From Theocolax elegans (lineage: Eukaryota; Arthropoda; Insecta; Hymenoptera; Cerocephalidae): DNA of 64,000 nucleotides. The stretch's first letter is position 1. Each line of letters opens with the position of its first letter. Where the stretch lies: positions 43,544,711 through 43,608,710 of the forward strand of contig CM047425.1 in assembly GCA_026168455.1 (NCBI GenBank), given 5' to 3'. A program made the position numbers and the translations under genes. The notes below the pieces were generated by a model. That model was given only the letters and a program-made list of their open reading frames with translations. It made no database searches and had not been told where the DNA came from. Shown here one piece after another: positions 28,680 to 40,772 of this stretch.

Positions 28680-29560
28680 CTCCCTCAGCAATTTGACCCC
28701 TGCGTCCGAACAAGTGGTTGCTTCTCAAGATGAAGCGGCTACACCTTCGGAAAGTTGGTCAAAGGTTGTCCAAAAAAAGAAAAATAATAAAGACAACTGC
28801 ATCCAACTCAAGACAGTGACAGACCCGTAATCAACCGGGAACCTCTGCAAAACCGGAATCGGAAGCGCTCGCTTCCAAAACAAAGGACAAGAGCGATCCT
28901 GTTCAAACCGGCAGACGGATACACGTACGCGGACGTCTTACGGACGATGCAAGGCAAAATGGACCCGGAGCGGAAAGAGGTTGGCGTAAAACAAATACGG
29001 AAAACCAAAGGGTGGAGTTCTGCTGCGACTCACGAAGCAAGACGAGCGGCAGAAATTCCAAAAGTCTTTACAGGACGTCCTTGGAAAAGACGCTCAGGTC
29101 AAAGACCTGACGTCAACGACAACGCGTGAGTTCTTCGAGCTGGACTGTATTACGACGAACAAAGAAGTGACCGACGCCATAAACCGCGAAATCGGTAATA
29201 CCGCGGAACGTAGAGTTCACATTTCCGGGTAAATGCGCGCGGTTTAGCCCTGGCGGGTTGCGAATTTGACACCAAAAATGCCGAAAAACTTTAAAAAAAA
29301 GGAAGAACTAAAATCGAATTGGTTAATTGTTGCGTAAGGCCTAGGTGTCATAAATGCCTCGGCTATGGGCATTACGAAAAATGCTGCACAGGACAGGACA
29401 GACGAAAGTGCTGTTGGCGGTGCGGTCAAGAGGGACACAATGCTCAGGGGTGCAAAACATACTTGAGTGCTTCCTCTGTCCGAAAACAAGTCATAAAGGT
29501 CCCGCGCATGTTGCTGATTCAGGCGCATGCGCTGCCTTTAAAGCCGCGTTAACAGTAATA
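28680..29560 (+). pseudogene. R1-type LINE ORF1 (Gag-like, CCHC knuckles)
   Basis: The clearest part is 29319-29500: CHKCLGYGHYEKCC, then CWRCGQEGHNAQGC and a third Cys cluster further on, the multiple CCHC knuckles typical of R1/I-type ORF1 proteins. Upstream, KTKDKSDPVQTGRRIHVRGR-like and VFTGRPWKRRSGQ pieces lie in shifting frames. It would bind the LINE RNA. It is interrupted by several frameshifts. Confidence 0.65.
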
Positions 29561-29574
29561 AAGACAAACGTACT

Positions 29575-32194
29575 AAATTGACACTGTCGATTCTCCAATG
29601 CAACATGAATCGAAGCAGCGTTGCACATGCGCTTCTCCCTCAGGTCGCGGCGGAGTTTGACGCCGACGTGCTCGTCATCAGCGAGTAATACAGAAACTTG
29701 ACGCTGCCGGCCTGGCTCGGTAGCAGCGCGAGTACAGCGGCGGTATGGGTTGGAAAAGAGTGGGAAAAGCGCGGCGTGTAACAACGCTCGCGGATCTGCC
29801 GAGGACTTTGTTCGGGTAACGGTTGGCGATGTCACATTTGTCAGCGTCTACCTGAGCCCAAACAACAGTGCGCGCGATCGAGCGGGGAATGCCCGAAACT
29901 GTTGGAGATGTCCACAAGGCTTAAACTGACAGTAGTAAACGAAGGAAATACGCCGACATACGGACGACCGGGATACGGTGATTCTATACCGGACGTGACG
30001 TTGGCTTTGGACAAAATTGCAGGTAGGGTGAGGGCATGGCGTGTGATCGAGGACTATACAGCCAGCGACCATCAGTACATTGCGTTTCATCTTCAGAACG
30101 AGACGCATACTTGCAGAAGTCAGACAAAGCGTCCTCCTCGGTGGGACGTCTACACTATGACAAACTCGAGAGGCATCTGCACAATGCAGAGCCGCCCTCA
30201 CAGGTGGTACCTCGAGAGCTGACTCACCGCGACAGGGCCGAAGCGCTCGCAGGGGAAACGACCCAGTTTCTTCAGCGGATATGCATAGCCTCTTTGACCA
30301 ACTGGAAGATAGCGGAAATCGCGGAGATCAGACGGATCTGCTTAGCACTGCGTAGAAAAGCCCAACGGGCAACGAACAGAAAAACCGCAGTGACTATTCG
30401 AAGAGCACAAGGCTGCTAGAAAGCGTTTGCGGTTCGCTATTAATAGCAACAAGCGACAGTGCTGGCAGAAACTGACGGACGAGGTGGACTCCGATCCCCG
30501 GGGTGCGGGTTACAAAATCGTAACTCGTCAACTGGGGATTCGACTGCCATCGATAACGTGGGACAGTAAAACGATGGAAAGGATCGTGCACGGCCTCTTT
30601 CCTTCTCACGCGGACAAACCAAATGACACGGATGAACGCTCGGATTCCGAATACCCTCTTATCACGAGCGTGGAGCTCATAAAAGCTGCGAGCTCGTTGA
30701 AACCAAAGAAGGCACCAGGCCCTGGCGATATGCCGAGTGAAATCTTGCGGTTTATGGCTACGCGGCGACAGTCTGTGCTGCTCGACACATTCAACGTGTG
30801 CCTGGTAGAGGGGGCTTTATGAGCTCATGCTAAGACCCAGACTATTGCAGGTGGTAAAAAACGCAGGCGATTTAACCGACCGACAATACGGATTCCGAAA
30901 GGGACGCTCGACGATCGGAACAATTGACGTAGTCAAAAACATCTTTGACACACGAAACCAGGGCTGCCATGCAACCAGACCACTGGTCTTATTGGTGATG
31001 CTTGACATCCGCAACGCCTTCATCGCGCTGGAAACAGCCTTCCGGGTGCCCGACTACCTTCTCCGGGTTGTGAAGGATTGCCTTAAAAACCGACACCTCA
31101 TTTATGAGACTGCGGACGGACAAAAAAGAGACAAATAACTGTGAGGGTCGCTCAGGGTTCTATTCTGGGGCCTGACTTCTGGAATATATTGTACGACGGT
31201 CTACTCCGACTGGACATGCCGACGGACACATCCCTCGTTGCCTACGCAAATGACGTTGCCGCTATCATAGTAGCCCATGACACTCAGCTGATTCAGCTCA
31301 AACTGAACCTGGTTATGCGACGGGTTAACTAGTGGATGAAAGAGCACGGATTTCAGCTCGCGCTGCAAAAGACCAAACTTCTGCTACTAACGAGACGTAG
31401 AATAGACACGGGTATACCCTTGGCTATTGGGACTGAAGAAGTGGTGACTAGGAGCGAGGTCAAGTATCTGGAGGTGACTCTGAAAACGAAGCTGAGTTTC
31501 TGGTCCCACATACGTACGGTAACCTAAAAAGCAGCGGAAAAGAGAAAAGCTTTGACCAGACTTATGGTCAATACGAACGGACCGAGACCGAGCATACGGA
31601 GATGAGCGTTACCCACTCGATCATGCTTTACAGAGCCGAGATCTGGGCTGACGCGGTCCGCGTGAAGAAACGGGCAAATTCGATAACGAGCGTACAGTGG
31701 ACGGGCGCATTGAGGATCGCGTGCGCGTATCGGACGGTATCGGAAAACGCCGTACTCGTGATCGACCTACTTACGGCGGAACGTAAGCGCTCATACGCGC
31801 GTAGCACGGACAGGGGTAGGGTTGACGCTGCGATGGAAGAACGACGTATACGTTGGAACTCTGGCAGACTCGGTGGACAAACACCCCACACCGACAATGG
31901 TCGCGCAGGCTCATCCCCTCGACTGTCCAGTGCAAGGGAAGAAATCGCGGTGAGGTGGACTTCTATTTCACCCAGTTTCTGTCTGACCACGGATACTTCC
32001 GGAGCTATTTACACCGAATGGGCAGGCTTGCATTACCACATTGCAACTATTGCGACTGGGCCTACGACGACGCTGAACATACATTCTTTGTTTATGAGCG
32101 TTGGACCAAACAGCAACAGAGACTAGAATCTGACACAGGAGCGATCACGCCAGAAGACGTGACATATGTGATGACAACGAACGCGGACAAGTGA
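29575..32194 (+). pseudogene. R1-type LINE ORF2 (endonuclease-RT), inactivated
   Basis: The order is endonuclease start (LSILQCNMNRSSVAHALL), endonuclease end (YTASDHQYIAFHLQN), linker, and RT. The RT shows KKAPGPGDMPSEIL, DRQYGFRKGRSTIGTID and RVAQGSILGPDFWN. The catalytic box reads YAND (about 31240-31251) instead of YADD. After it come HGFQLALQKTKLLLL and a C-terminal GYFRSYLHRMG...CNYCDWAYDDAEHTFF zinc-knuckle region typical of R1. Several stops (for example 31138, 31331, 31525) and frameshifts break the frame. Confidence 0.78.
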
Positions 32195-32634
32195 CGGTTA
32201 ATCGTGGAATACGCAAGAATGGGGATGGATGTCTGAAAGATTGAGCGAATGTATTTTTCGAGTATGAAAGAATAAAAGACTGAATGTGTTTCTGGACACG
32301 TATGGATAGCCGCCCATTATGAAGTAATGTGTATGACAGTTCCGAGCTGGTGTTAGTGTGAACAAAGATATGTGGGTTTAGTAGGTATTGGTAGTTTGCT
32401 CCTACCGAGTCCCGCACTCGATGGATTGTCTGCTCTTGCGACGGGATAGATGGTCTACCAGTTGTGCGTTAAATGTCATTACCACAGACTCCAAAAAAAA
32501 TCCTCGCTGATCATCTTATAACATTTTAAAGGACCAATGTGTCCATATAAGTCATGGGTTTCATGTATTAATTCGTGGCCTATTTCGTTAGTTGAGACAT
32601 ATTTCAAACCGAATTTATTTGTTTTAATGAGGCC

Positions 32635-33994
32635 TCATGGTTCTAATTTGTAATTGTTCAACCTTGAGATTAAGTCTTTCATGATTTTATTTAAACGCGG
32701 ATCATTCTCTTGGTACTCGCGCAGATTCTTTAACATCCTTTTAATGACTGACGAAGGTTTACTGGTAAGTAAATTAGCTATTAACGCCTCGCTTTCCGTG
32801 AATTTTTCATCATTAACTGGGATGCGACTCATAACGTCAGCTACTACGTTGTCCTTTCCGGGGATGTATTGCGGAATGATATCATAGTCTTGGATCGCTA
32901 ACATCCATCTACGCAGATATCCGCTAAGAAATCTACACGACAAAAGATATTCTAAAGATTTATGATCAGTTTTAATAAAAATAACACTCGCTTTTACATA
33001 AGTTTTAAATTTTTCGAGCTCCCAGACGATTGCTAATAGTTGGATTTCCATGGTAAAATAATTTAATTCCGCGCCGTTTAATGTTTGTGATGCTAGGCTA
33101 ACAATTCTTTCACATCCGTTATCCTCAACTTGGCATGATGCAGAACCTAATGCAACAGTGCTCGCATCAGTCAAGAATATAAGGCTTTTTTCGAACCGAA
33201 TGATATAGTATCGTTTGTTTCGAAAATTACTTTTTCGTATTTTCGGATGCTATCTAATGGTCTGCTCGCCACTTTCATTTTATTCCTTTCCTTAATAATT
33301 ATAATGAAGGAGCGACTTTATCAGAAATTGCATTCGAAAACTTCGCACAAAAATTTATCAACCCTAAAAATCCTTTTAATTGTTTCGTATTCTTTGGAAT
33401 AGGAAACTCATCTATTGCGCGGGTTTTTTCTGGGTCGATCATAATTCCCCTCGACGTCACAATATGACATAGAAATTTCAATTCTTCGCAGAAGAACGTT
33501 ATCTTTTTGAAATTTAAAGTTAGGTTATTTCTTTTAACGCAAGTGAATATATGTTTTAGTAGTTTGAAATGTTCGTTATGAGAGTGTGACACGCATACCC
33601 AGTTATCTACAAAATTAAAAACGCATTCAAAATGGGAAATAATCTGTTCTGTTGCGCGTTTCAATGCAGCCCCGCTAACCTTAAGTCCGTAAGGTACCTT
33701 CTTATAGTGATATGTTTTTCCCCGGTGTATAAAAGCAGTAAACTGTCGCAAACCTTTCTCTAACGCGATTTGCCAGAAATTAGCGGTGAAATCAATTGCG
33801 GACATAACCTTTGTTGATTCAAAATTTTTTTTAATTTCATCGATCGGTTCCGGGCCGTCGTGATTATTATGTAAGCGTTTATTTAGCTCACGTGCATCTA
33901 AACATATTCTTAATGAGCCGTTCTTTTTTATGACCGGTACAATCGGATTAATGTATTGGCCTGTCGAACTCTCAATAATGTAGAATTTTAACAA
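32635..33994 (-). pseudogene. Gypsy pol: reverse transcriptase and RNase H, inactivated
   Basis: RT is at 33299-33994: PIVPVIKKNGSLRICLDARE, VMSAIDFTANFWQIAL, FTAFIHRGKTYHYKKVPYGL. The catalytic box reads FVDN where Y/F-V-D-D is required, so the enzyme is dead. Then GFLGLINFCAKF. A frame break separates it from RNase H (32635-33174): TDASTVALGSASCQ, LNYFTMEIQLLAIVWELEKF, IKTDHKSLEYLLS, YIPGKDNVVADVMSR. The sequence upstream to about 34800 is too decayed to read with confidence. Confidence 0.82.
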
Positions 33995-34796
33995 CCGTTC
34001 TCTTTATCAACCTTTTCTAAAAGATTGCTACCGAATATATTGTTGCACATAAAGGTTCGAAGTTGTCAAATCTTAACGTATATTCGAAATCTATGATTCG
34101 TCCGGGAAATTTCTGAAATATATCCTTAAAATATAAAATCAATTTCCCAAAAGACAACGCTTCATCCTTCGTTAAATTAGGAGTTTGGTTGACTTTTCTA
34201 TCGATTTCGCTTATTTTTAGTTCAATCTCGTTCGTTGCTAACTCGTTTTGAACATCAATGAATTTATCTGATGTGGATTTAAGTAGTTAATACACGTAAC
34301 TAGATTTGGGGAATCTGGAACAAACACAATAAATATATCTGTATCTATGATGATTGTAAGAAGATGTTGTACGTCAATGCCGATAATACACTGGTGTACA
34401 AGATGCGGAATAAGTATAAAATTGGTTTCAGTTTTGCGTGAACCGACTTATATTTAAATTAACGGATTTGTCACCGACAAACCCTACAGCTTGTAGTCCT
34501 TCAGTCGGTAATGTAGGGCATTTTTTTAAAATATCGATGATATTATCGTAGAAACTACTCGATACATAGGTTATCCTATAGCGTCGTAGAAACCGAACTC
34601 GTGCCGAATTTGATCTTGAACGTTCTCGTTCCAGTATCTATCAAAAAATCGCATTCTAAATTCATTGATTGTACGAATCTGTGGTTCGACGTGTTCCCAC
34701 CAATCCTTAGCTGGGCCCTCTAATGATTGTTAAATCATAAAATGTGCGGTACATTCGTCAACATTAAACATTTCGAACGTAACGCATCGGTCTCTC

Positions 34797-35312
34797 CTAA
34801 GCAGCGGCACAGAATGTGGGCGGTTCGTACTTGATTTTCGCAAACGGATTTTCGCGACATTGCTCAGGTTGTGAAAAATTTCTAACTGGTGGTATCGGGT
34901 TCACAAGGGTAGACATCTCAACTGTTTGGTGTCTTAATCTATCGTAATTTTGTTCTAAATCATTTATTTGTTTCCCATGTCTATCCGTTTTATTCCGTAT
35001 CAAATGATTTCGGTTACAAAGTTCTAACATTATCTCTCGAATATTCCGTTGGAAATTTGAATTATTCCCGAGATTGTAAACCGTATCGCTGTGTGTCCGT
35101 TCTGGATTCGGTGACGAACTTCTAATCGCGTGTAGGTTCGGTAACGAACCAATTCGTGGGTCACCTAATTCCTCTAAAGGCGGGAGAATATTTGTGCAGA
35201 CTTCCTCTCGTGGAAATTCTAGATTCTCGGCTATGGCTTGATTTCGTACCGAACGACGCATGGGTTGTTTAGGGATAGTCCCCCGGCCCCGACCACGTTG
35301 ATTACCAGACAT
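34797..35312 (-). CDS. Gypsy gag-like protein
   Basis: The frame starts MSGNQRGRGRGTIPKQPMRR and ends CAAA-stop. It has an Arg/Gly-rich N-terminus, a Pro/Ser middle and a helical segment (IREIMLELCNRNHLIRNK). No CCHC knuckle lies in this frame. Position upstream of pol in a gypsy element supports gag. I preferred this ATG to the one 10 codons upstream. It is probably a 5' fragment of gag, since a continuing decayed region follows. Confidence 0.5.
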   Translation of the reverse strand: MSGNQRGRGRGTIPKQPMRRSVRNQAIAENLEFPREEVCTNILPPLEELGDPRIGSLPNLHAIRSSSPNPERTHSDTVYNLGNNSNFQRNIREIMLELCNRNHLIRNKTDRHGKQINDLEQNYDRLRHQTVEMSTLVNPIPPVRNFSQPEQCRENPFAKIKYEPPTFCAAA

Positions 35313-35342
35313 GTTAGTTGTTAATAATACACATAAATCCAT

Positions 35343-35814
35343 AACTACTCGCGGTTACACACACCTAATTTATTTTTTGGATGTCGTCCAACTGCTTCGC
35401 GATGATGGTCAATTCGCTCCAAAATCGTTCCAAACGCCAGGACGATCGCAACACATGACGTTTCAATAGATCCAACCTTTCGTCGATTTTATTAAAATTA
35501 TCGTTTAGAATTTCTCATGTAGATTTCCAATTATTAGCACTTTTTTAAATTCCTGAATTGTCGTAATAAGCAATTCCGCGAGGTAATTAACTTCTGACTC
35601 AATCCGCGTTATCCTAATCTGTAAGTCGGATACATTATTCGCGAGGTCCTTTAATACACCCCTTTCTTCTGTTTTATCCATTTAGGCGTCGGTCGCCTCC
35701 TTTACGGATTTTTTTATGAATCTGGATGCGGTTAATCGTTATGTCTCACTGCAACGAAATCATTAGTTCGTTATTGTTATAGATTAATATGGCAGTAAAC
35801 ACAGAATCTACTGA
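35343..35814. other. Gypsy 5' leader, no gene
   Basis: Moderately AT-rich with short broken frames. It appears to be untranslated or decayed gag leader of the gypsy element, running up to the foldback insertion. Confidence 0.35.
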
Positions 35815-36487
35815 CAAGGAGAGGTCACACCCTCTAGGAAACGGATCCTTACCAACATCTAGGATATGGTTTGTGCTATAAAAATATGAAGAATGCCGGA
35901 ATTTTAGTATCCAATGCCCTTTCTTACGATAGATATAAGCAAATGATGAAAAATTTCGGCGAAAAAACCCTTGAGTTTGATCGCTTATAACTCGGAAACA
36001 ATTAAAGATGTACATATAAACTAAATTATAAAAGAAAGCTAAGGTCGAGTAGATGCATTTTGTAAAAAAAGCTAAAATATCTTAACATGGTCAAAAGTTA
36101 TCGGAAAAATAAGAATTAGCCAAAATTTTATCGAAAATTTAGAGTTACAATTAAATGATTTTTTTAGGCCAAAATTTCGTCTAATTCTTATTTCTTCCAT
36201 AAATTTTGATCATATTAAAATATTTAAGCTTATTTTTTTCAAAACGTATCTACTTGATCACAAGTTTTTTTTAAAATTTAGTTTAAATTTACATCTTCAA
36301 TTGTTTCCGAATTATAAGCAATCAAGCTCAACGGTTTTTTCGGCAAGATTTTTTATTATTTGCTTATATCTATCGTAAAAATGTGCATTGGACACTAAAA
36401 CTCTGGCTTTCTGCATGATTTTATAGTAGAAATTATATCCTAGAGTTTGGTAAGGATCCGTTTTCCAGAGAGTGTGGCCTCTCCTTG
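35815..36487. mobile_element. 673-bp foldback element, family A
   Basis: The left end CAAGGAGAGGTCACACCCTC is mirrored by the right end finishing GTGTGGCCTCTCCTTG. The arms are about 320 bases and diverged. TGA flanks both ends, consistent with a 3-bp target duplication. The internal phrase GATCGCTTATAACTCGGAAA is shared with the 674-bp element at 47609, as is the overall length. It does not code for protein. Confidence 0.8.
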
Positions 36488-36539
36488 TGAGTCAAGACCC
36501 AATTTCATAATTTAATTTCTTTAATTGTATGTGAATTTA

Positions 36540-37018
36540 ACCTCTCATGAACCCTGACTGCAAGTCCCACCAGGGGTACCATTTTATGCAACATAATTAT
36601 TAACTTTCCTACGGAAATTTGTTAAGCAATATCCGATTTATATATCCTTATTATTAAAGGGACTTATTTTCATTATGTAACTGAATAACGCTTTGTAAGT
36701 TAACCATTTCGTTCATCCCTCGGTGGCAACCAATTCTACAAACTGTTTCGTCCATTGCAACAAAAATTTTAAAAAACAAAAAAAAAATAATAAAATCAAA
36801 ACGAGAAAGGGTTTTATGCTTTTTATATTAAATTAATTTTAATTTATCATATAATTTGATATTTAAAATAATAATAAAGTAAATTAATTATCTCATGCGG
36901 AGTAAATGCCGATGTTGGATATTCGGCTAATCTCCTCTCGATGATGTAGATTCTTCCGGTTGCATTGAGAGAAATTGATATATTGTTTATAGTAGTTCAA
37001 AATATTATATTATATAAT
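36540..37018. repeat. LTR-like repeat related to positions 1-262
   Basis: From 36716 the sequence is the better copy of the repeat at the window start. The stretch CACCAGGGGTACCATTTTAT (about 36572) lies where an LTR/primer-binding junction of the minus-strand gypsy would be expected. Its LTR identity is inference, and the far edge is not defined. Confidence 0.5.
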
Positions 37019-38129
37019 ATCGATCTTCGCAGACGCGCACAAACTTCGAGACCCCGCGCGGAGGAGGGGAGTACTCGTATAGAGATTATACGTTTTAATA
37101 TTATTGAAATTATACATCAATACACTCTTGTCATAAAAAAATTTCATAAAAAGGTTGTCAAAATATTCTACATTATCTAAATACATTATCTAAGGCAAAA
37201 TAAATTAAAAAAAGTTAGTTCAAAATATCCTATTCATTATGGAAATATGGAAAAAATAGGATAGTTTTTATAAACAACTTTGAATTTGAATTCGATTAAA
37301 AGTCATTTTATACTTCTTTTAATTCAAGAAATATGCAGAATATTAAATTGTATAATCGAAATAATTACTGTTTTACCGACTAAGCATTGGATTGTTTTAA
37401 GAAGTTAAGGTTCGGTTATTTTAAAAATAATAATTTATATAACATAAACACCTTTCTCTGGTGCAAGTATACACTAGCATCCCTTAATCTCCTACCCATT
37501 TTTTCTTCATCTACGAGAAGTAATGTATTATAATTCAGCAATCTTGATCCTTGCCCGTAAAGAATAAGCGAAAAATAGTTAGTGTATTACGCGAACAGCA
37601 TGCAAACTTTCAGCAAAATCTTTCGAATAATATTTAAATATAAGAAAGTTTGCTGCAAGCTTCTACGTTGTGTGAATAGGTAATTCTTATCAGAAAAACT
37701 ACCTAATTATCGATATCTGTACATTAGATCCGGTTTGTTTCAATGTTTTATATGCGTGTGTATGACTGGTTGTAACCTGAATAATAATGAGGATGCGTGT
37801 GAATGATTTATCGCGAATCATGGACTTCTTTCACCACGATATTTAAGTTACTTTGTTAAGCTGTTGGCTATATTTGCTCTGAAATCGGTAAGAGATATCT
37901 GTAAGTTAGCTCAAACGTGTATGTAAATAAATACTTGACATGTTCACACTTATGTATGTTTATATTTTCTTCTTTCTACAGCGGCGATTGATAGCACATT
38001 ATTAGTCAAGCCAGCTACCGATGCCACAAAACTGAGGATAAGGTCAATAAAAAAAAAGCGGCGCTTAAAATTAATACTTTAATTATTAACAAATAAAGAA
38101 TAATTTTCTAGAAACTTTATAAAACTATA
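37019..38129. other. AT-rich, nothing recognised
   Basis: There are short frames only (for example 36965-37180) with no domain. It may include the rest of an LTR. Confidence 0.4.
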
Positions 38130-38710
38130 CAAGGTCAATCAGTCAGTTGCCATCAGATCTATCGGTGGAAGATGATTGACAGAGCTATATTGGACACAGT
38201 GCGGTATACTCGGGCCACTCTACAAAATCACAGAGATCACCACCGTTGAAAGGAGGGACCGCTATGGTTGCTATGATCCTTCAATATTGAGCATGATACC
38301 CGCGAGTGTACGGGCCACGTTCCATGCCTTCCTACTGGCATTCAGAAGGGTTCGCTGAACGTCAGCCTGGGATTTATAGTGACTCCAAGGTACTTAATAG
38401 AATCAGATGTTGTGATTTTACTTTGTCCTACCCTGAACAATCACTCCTGAATTTGAACTTCTTGCACATATTATTCGCTCATATAAATTCCCGGCAATAT
38501 TTAACATGCATAATGGTCTGTAGGATGATGGTCCGGGGGTTTGTTTCCCTTTGGAAGAAGAACCAGCTTTTGTACTTTCCATTGTGGTGGGACGTGTCTA
38601 CCTTGTAAACATGCGCTAAATGCTTCCGCAAAGAGTTGAGGAGCACTCAGCGCGGCGGTCTTTATGGTCAGACATGGAATCCCATCTAGAGCTCAGGCCA
38701 GAGGACTGGA
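38130..38710 (-). pseudogene. LINE RT relic (R1/jockey-like), internally deleted
   Basis: Read on the - strand, 38640-38500 encodes LFAEAFSACLQGRHVPPQWK and then KLVLLPKGNKPP, with SSYRPLCMLNIAG in a neighbouring frame. This is the typical N-terminal RT region of R1-like LINEs. From about 38430 it reads TSDSIKYLGVTINPRLTFSE, which belongs to the far C-terminal side of RT. The palm with YADD is therefore deleted. ARVYRTVSNIALSII near 38190 is also typical. Several frameshifts are present. Confidence 0.7.
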
Positions 38711-39716
38711 AGTTATTGTAAGCCATATTACATGATTTGACGTTATGTTTGATGGCGGAAGTAATCCAGGATTTTGCTAAACTCTTGATGGTGATGCAAG
38801 TGAATTAAAAGTGCGCAAAATGGATAAAATGAGATTAGGAAGAAGGTTATGTATGTGAAAAGAAGTTATTTGTTCAGGAGCCATCTCTTCATTATGTTGC
38901 TAAATTACGGAAATGGTCGAAGAGTTAGGTAAAGACAAAAAAGGTAAACTTTGACTCAGTTCATGAGAAGATGAATAAGAATATGAGCTCGAACGTGAAC
39001 GTGAACAGATAGGTAGTAAAGGTGAAGTAGGTAAGAATGAGAAGAAGATTAATGAAGGCGTGTTAGATAAATGAGAGTGAAGAGAGGCACGATAAAATGT
39101 CGAAAATAATGCTGAAGCTACTTGGCATATTAAAAATAGGAATTCAAAACTATTAAAAACGATTAAATCAATAATTTTCAATCGATTTCAATACATATTT
39201 TTAATGCTTCCATCATTGTAAATTGATTATTTTTAACAGGGGTAATTTTCATAACAAGTGCGTAAAGTATACGCACGTATTGCGAACAATATTTTATGGT
39301 AATAATATGCGTTAAAGTGCATTTAATAATTGGTAAATTGTGTAAAGTGCAAGTTCACGCATACATGTGTCATAAAATATTGTGCGCGCTAATTAATCAT
39401 TGGAATCTAAATTCTCTACAATTCTAAGTAAATTATTAATAATTTATTACTGTAAATACACTAAATAAATTAAGTTCTTAATTTACAATTAACTAATGTG
39501 ACATAAATATATTATTAATTAATCATGTATTATCCAACTCTTTCCCACGCCCGCAACGCATGACTTTATATATGCTTCCTTTATCTTTAACCCTCATCCG
39601 TCATACTGGGTGAAATGTATATGAAATTTTAATGCGATTTGACTGAACTATGACTGAATAACTTACTAGTTTATGTATTATAAAGTTGAATTTTAGCCTG
39701 ACACTAGAACTGTCAA

Positions 39717-39720
<4 letters not shown>
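38711..39720. other. AT-rich, nothing recognised
   Basis: No convincing coding region or repeat. The frame at 38900-39181 (-) is Ser/Leu-rich low complexity without a domain. Confidence 0.45.

Positions 39721-39760
<40 letters not shown>
39721..39760. repeat. (TA)n microsatellite
   Basis: About 40 bases of TA directly left of the 253-bp insertion. Confidence 0.9.
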
Positions 39761-39763
<3 letters not shown>

Positions 39764-40013
39764 AACAATGAGACTCATTTGCTACAAATTAAAAAAAAGG
39801 AACGGGCGTCAGGTCTTGAACCCGAGCCCCTTCGGATCCGAAGGCGTTCACGCTACCACTGCGCTACACCCGCAATTGGTCGTAGCTGTACTTTTCCACG
39901 TCTTCTGCCTACCGATACGCGCGCCATATGCCAAATGCCGATTCTTGCGCTGGCCGCGTCTACAGAGCCCTAAGTGACGGGGATCTGCTCTCATGCAGAT
40001 CCACCACGTCACA
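39761..40013. mobile_element. 253-bp insertion with TG..CA ends carrying a tRNA-like sequence
   Basis: It starts TGTAACAATGAG and ends CCACGTCACA, both borders abutting ATATA. The LTR-like termini suggest a very short LTR-type or TRIM element; a SINE is the alternative because of the embedded tRNA-like block. The TA flanks make the duplication ambiguous. Confidence 0.45.
39802..39873 (-). tRNA. tRNA-like sequence (tRNA-derived, probably not a functional gene)
   Basis: On the - strand a 7-bp acceptor pairing (GCGGGTG with CGCCCGT), a D-arm (GCGC AGTGGTA GCGT) and a T-arm (TCGGG TTCAAGA CCTGA) can be drawn, and the B-box GGTTCAAGACC is present. A TTTTTTTT run just downstream could stop Pol III. 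The anticodon arm does not fold properly (GCCTTCGGATCCGAAGG is a palindrome), so this is more likely a tRNA-derived repeat than a tRNA. Confidence 0.4.
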
Positions 40014-40772
40014 ATATATATATATGGGTGGTTCTCTGTGACATCGAAGATGAAAAAAATAAATATTGCTATAACTGTGGGAATATGTTTTAGAGGTATC
40101 CAGTAGTTCTCCTGAATTTTTTCAGATTCTTTCTGGGCCATTATTTTAAGTTACAGAGAGTCAAAGTTGACATTTTAGCACTTTTTTGCATTATATGCCC
40201 ATTTTCATGAATTTTTAGCTCCCAGGGGATACATTTTTCACTAAAAACATAAGTATGACTTTTTTTGTAAAATTTTCCGAACTTTTCATTAAAAATACTT
40301 TTAAAGACATAAATGTATGCTGTCACACTCTTGTAAGCCATTTAAACCTTAAATAGTGAAAATCAGCAATTCTGCTCCGGACTCTGGTAACCTAATACTG
40401 TCTAAAAGATGTCTTTTTATAGTCAGAAACTGCCTAAAAATTTCCAGAGTGGGTCTAAATCATTAAGATCACTTATGGTCAAAATATCCGGGAAAAATGC
40501 CCGAAATATTAATAGAAATGTATATTTGTTGCCTTATAACGTAGAATCTATTAGCATGATCATTGCAAAAAAATTTGTGCACTTACCTTGGAGTGGTAGA
40601 AAAGTATCTTCACTTATTTCAGTATCCATCTAATCCCCTGTAAGCTGCTAAAAATACAAATATTATTATACAAATGTAAAAAATTAATTTTTAAACATTT
40701 ATAATGCTGAATTTTTAGTTTTACATCCCTTACAAGAATTATAATACTAATCTGAAGGATTACTATAAATAT

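Larger units (their letters stand above)
28380..32420 (+). mobile_element. Degenerate R1-type LINE
   Basis: Fragments occur in R1 order on the + strand: a Gag-like ORF1 with zinc knuckles (to about 29560), an endonuclease, RT and C-terminal zinc knuckle (about 29570-32194), and a 3' region. Many stops and frameshifts are present, and the GC content is higher than in the surroundings. Exact ends are not determined. Confidence 0.8.
32470..35342 (-). mobile_element. Degenerate Ty3/gypsy retrotransposon, integrase end truncated
   Basis: Reading on the - strand: a gag-like frame, a decayed protease stretch, RT, and RNase H. It then stops abruptly near 32.5 kb against the R1-type LINE, with integrase missing. 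The only LTR candidate is at about 36590-37018, upstream of gag; no 3' LTR is seen. Confidence 0.75.

Noticed and set aside
28808..29129. Independent host gene near 28.9 kb
   Set aside because: Frames are pieces of the degenerate R1-type ORF1, with zinc knuckles downstream.
39802..39873. Functional tRNA gene
   Set aside because: The anticodon arm does not pair, and the block sits inside a 253-bp insertion; a tRNA-derived repeat is more likely.
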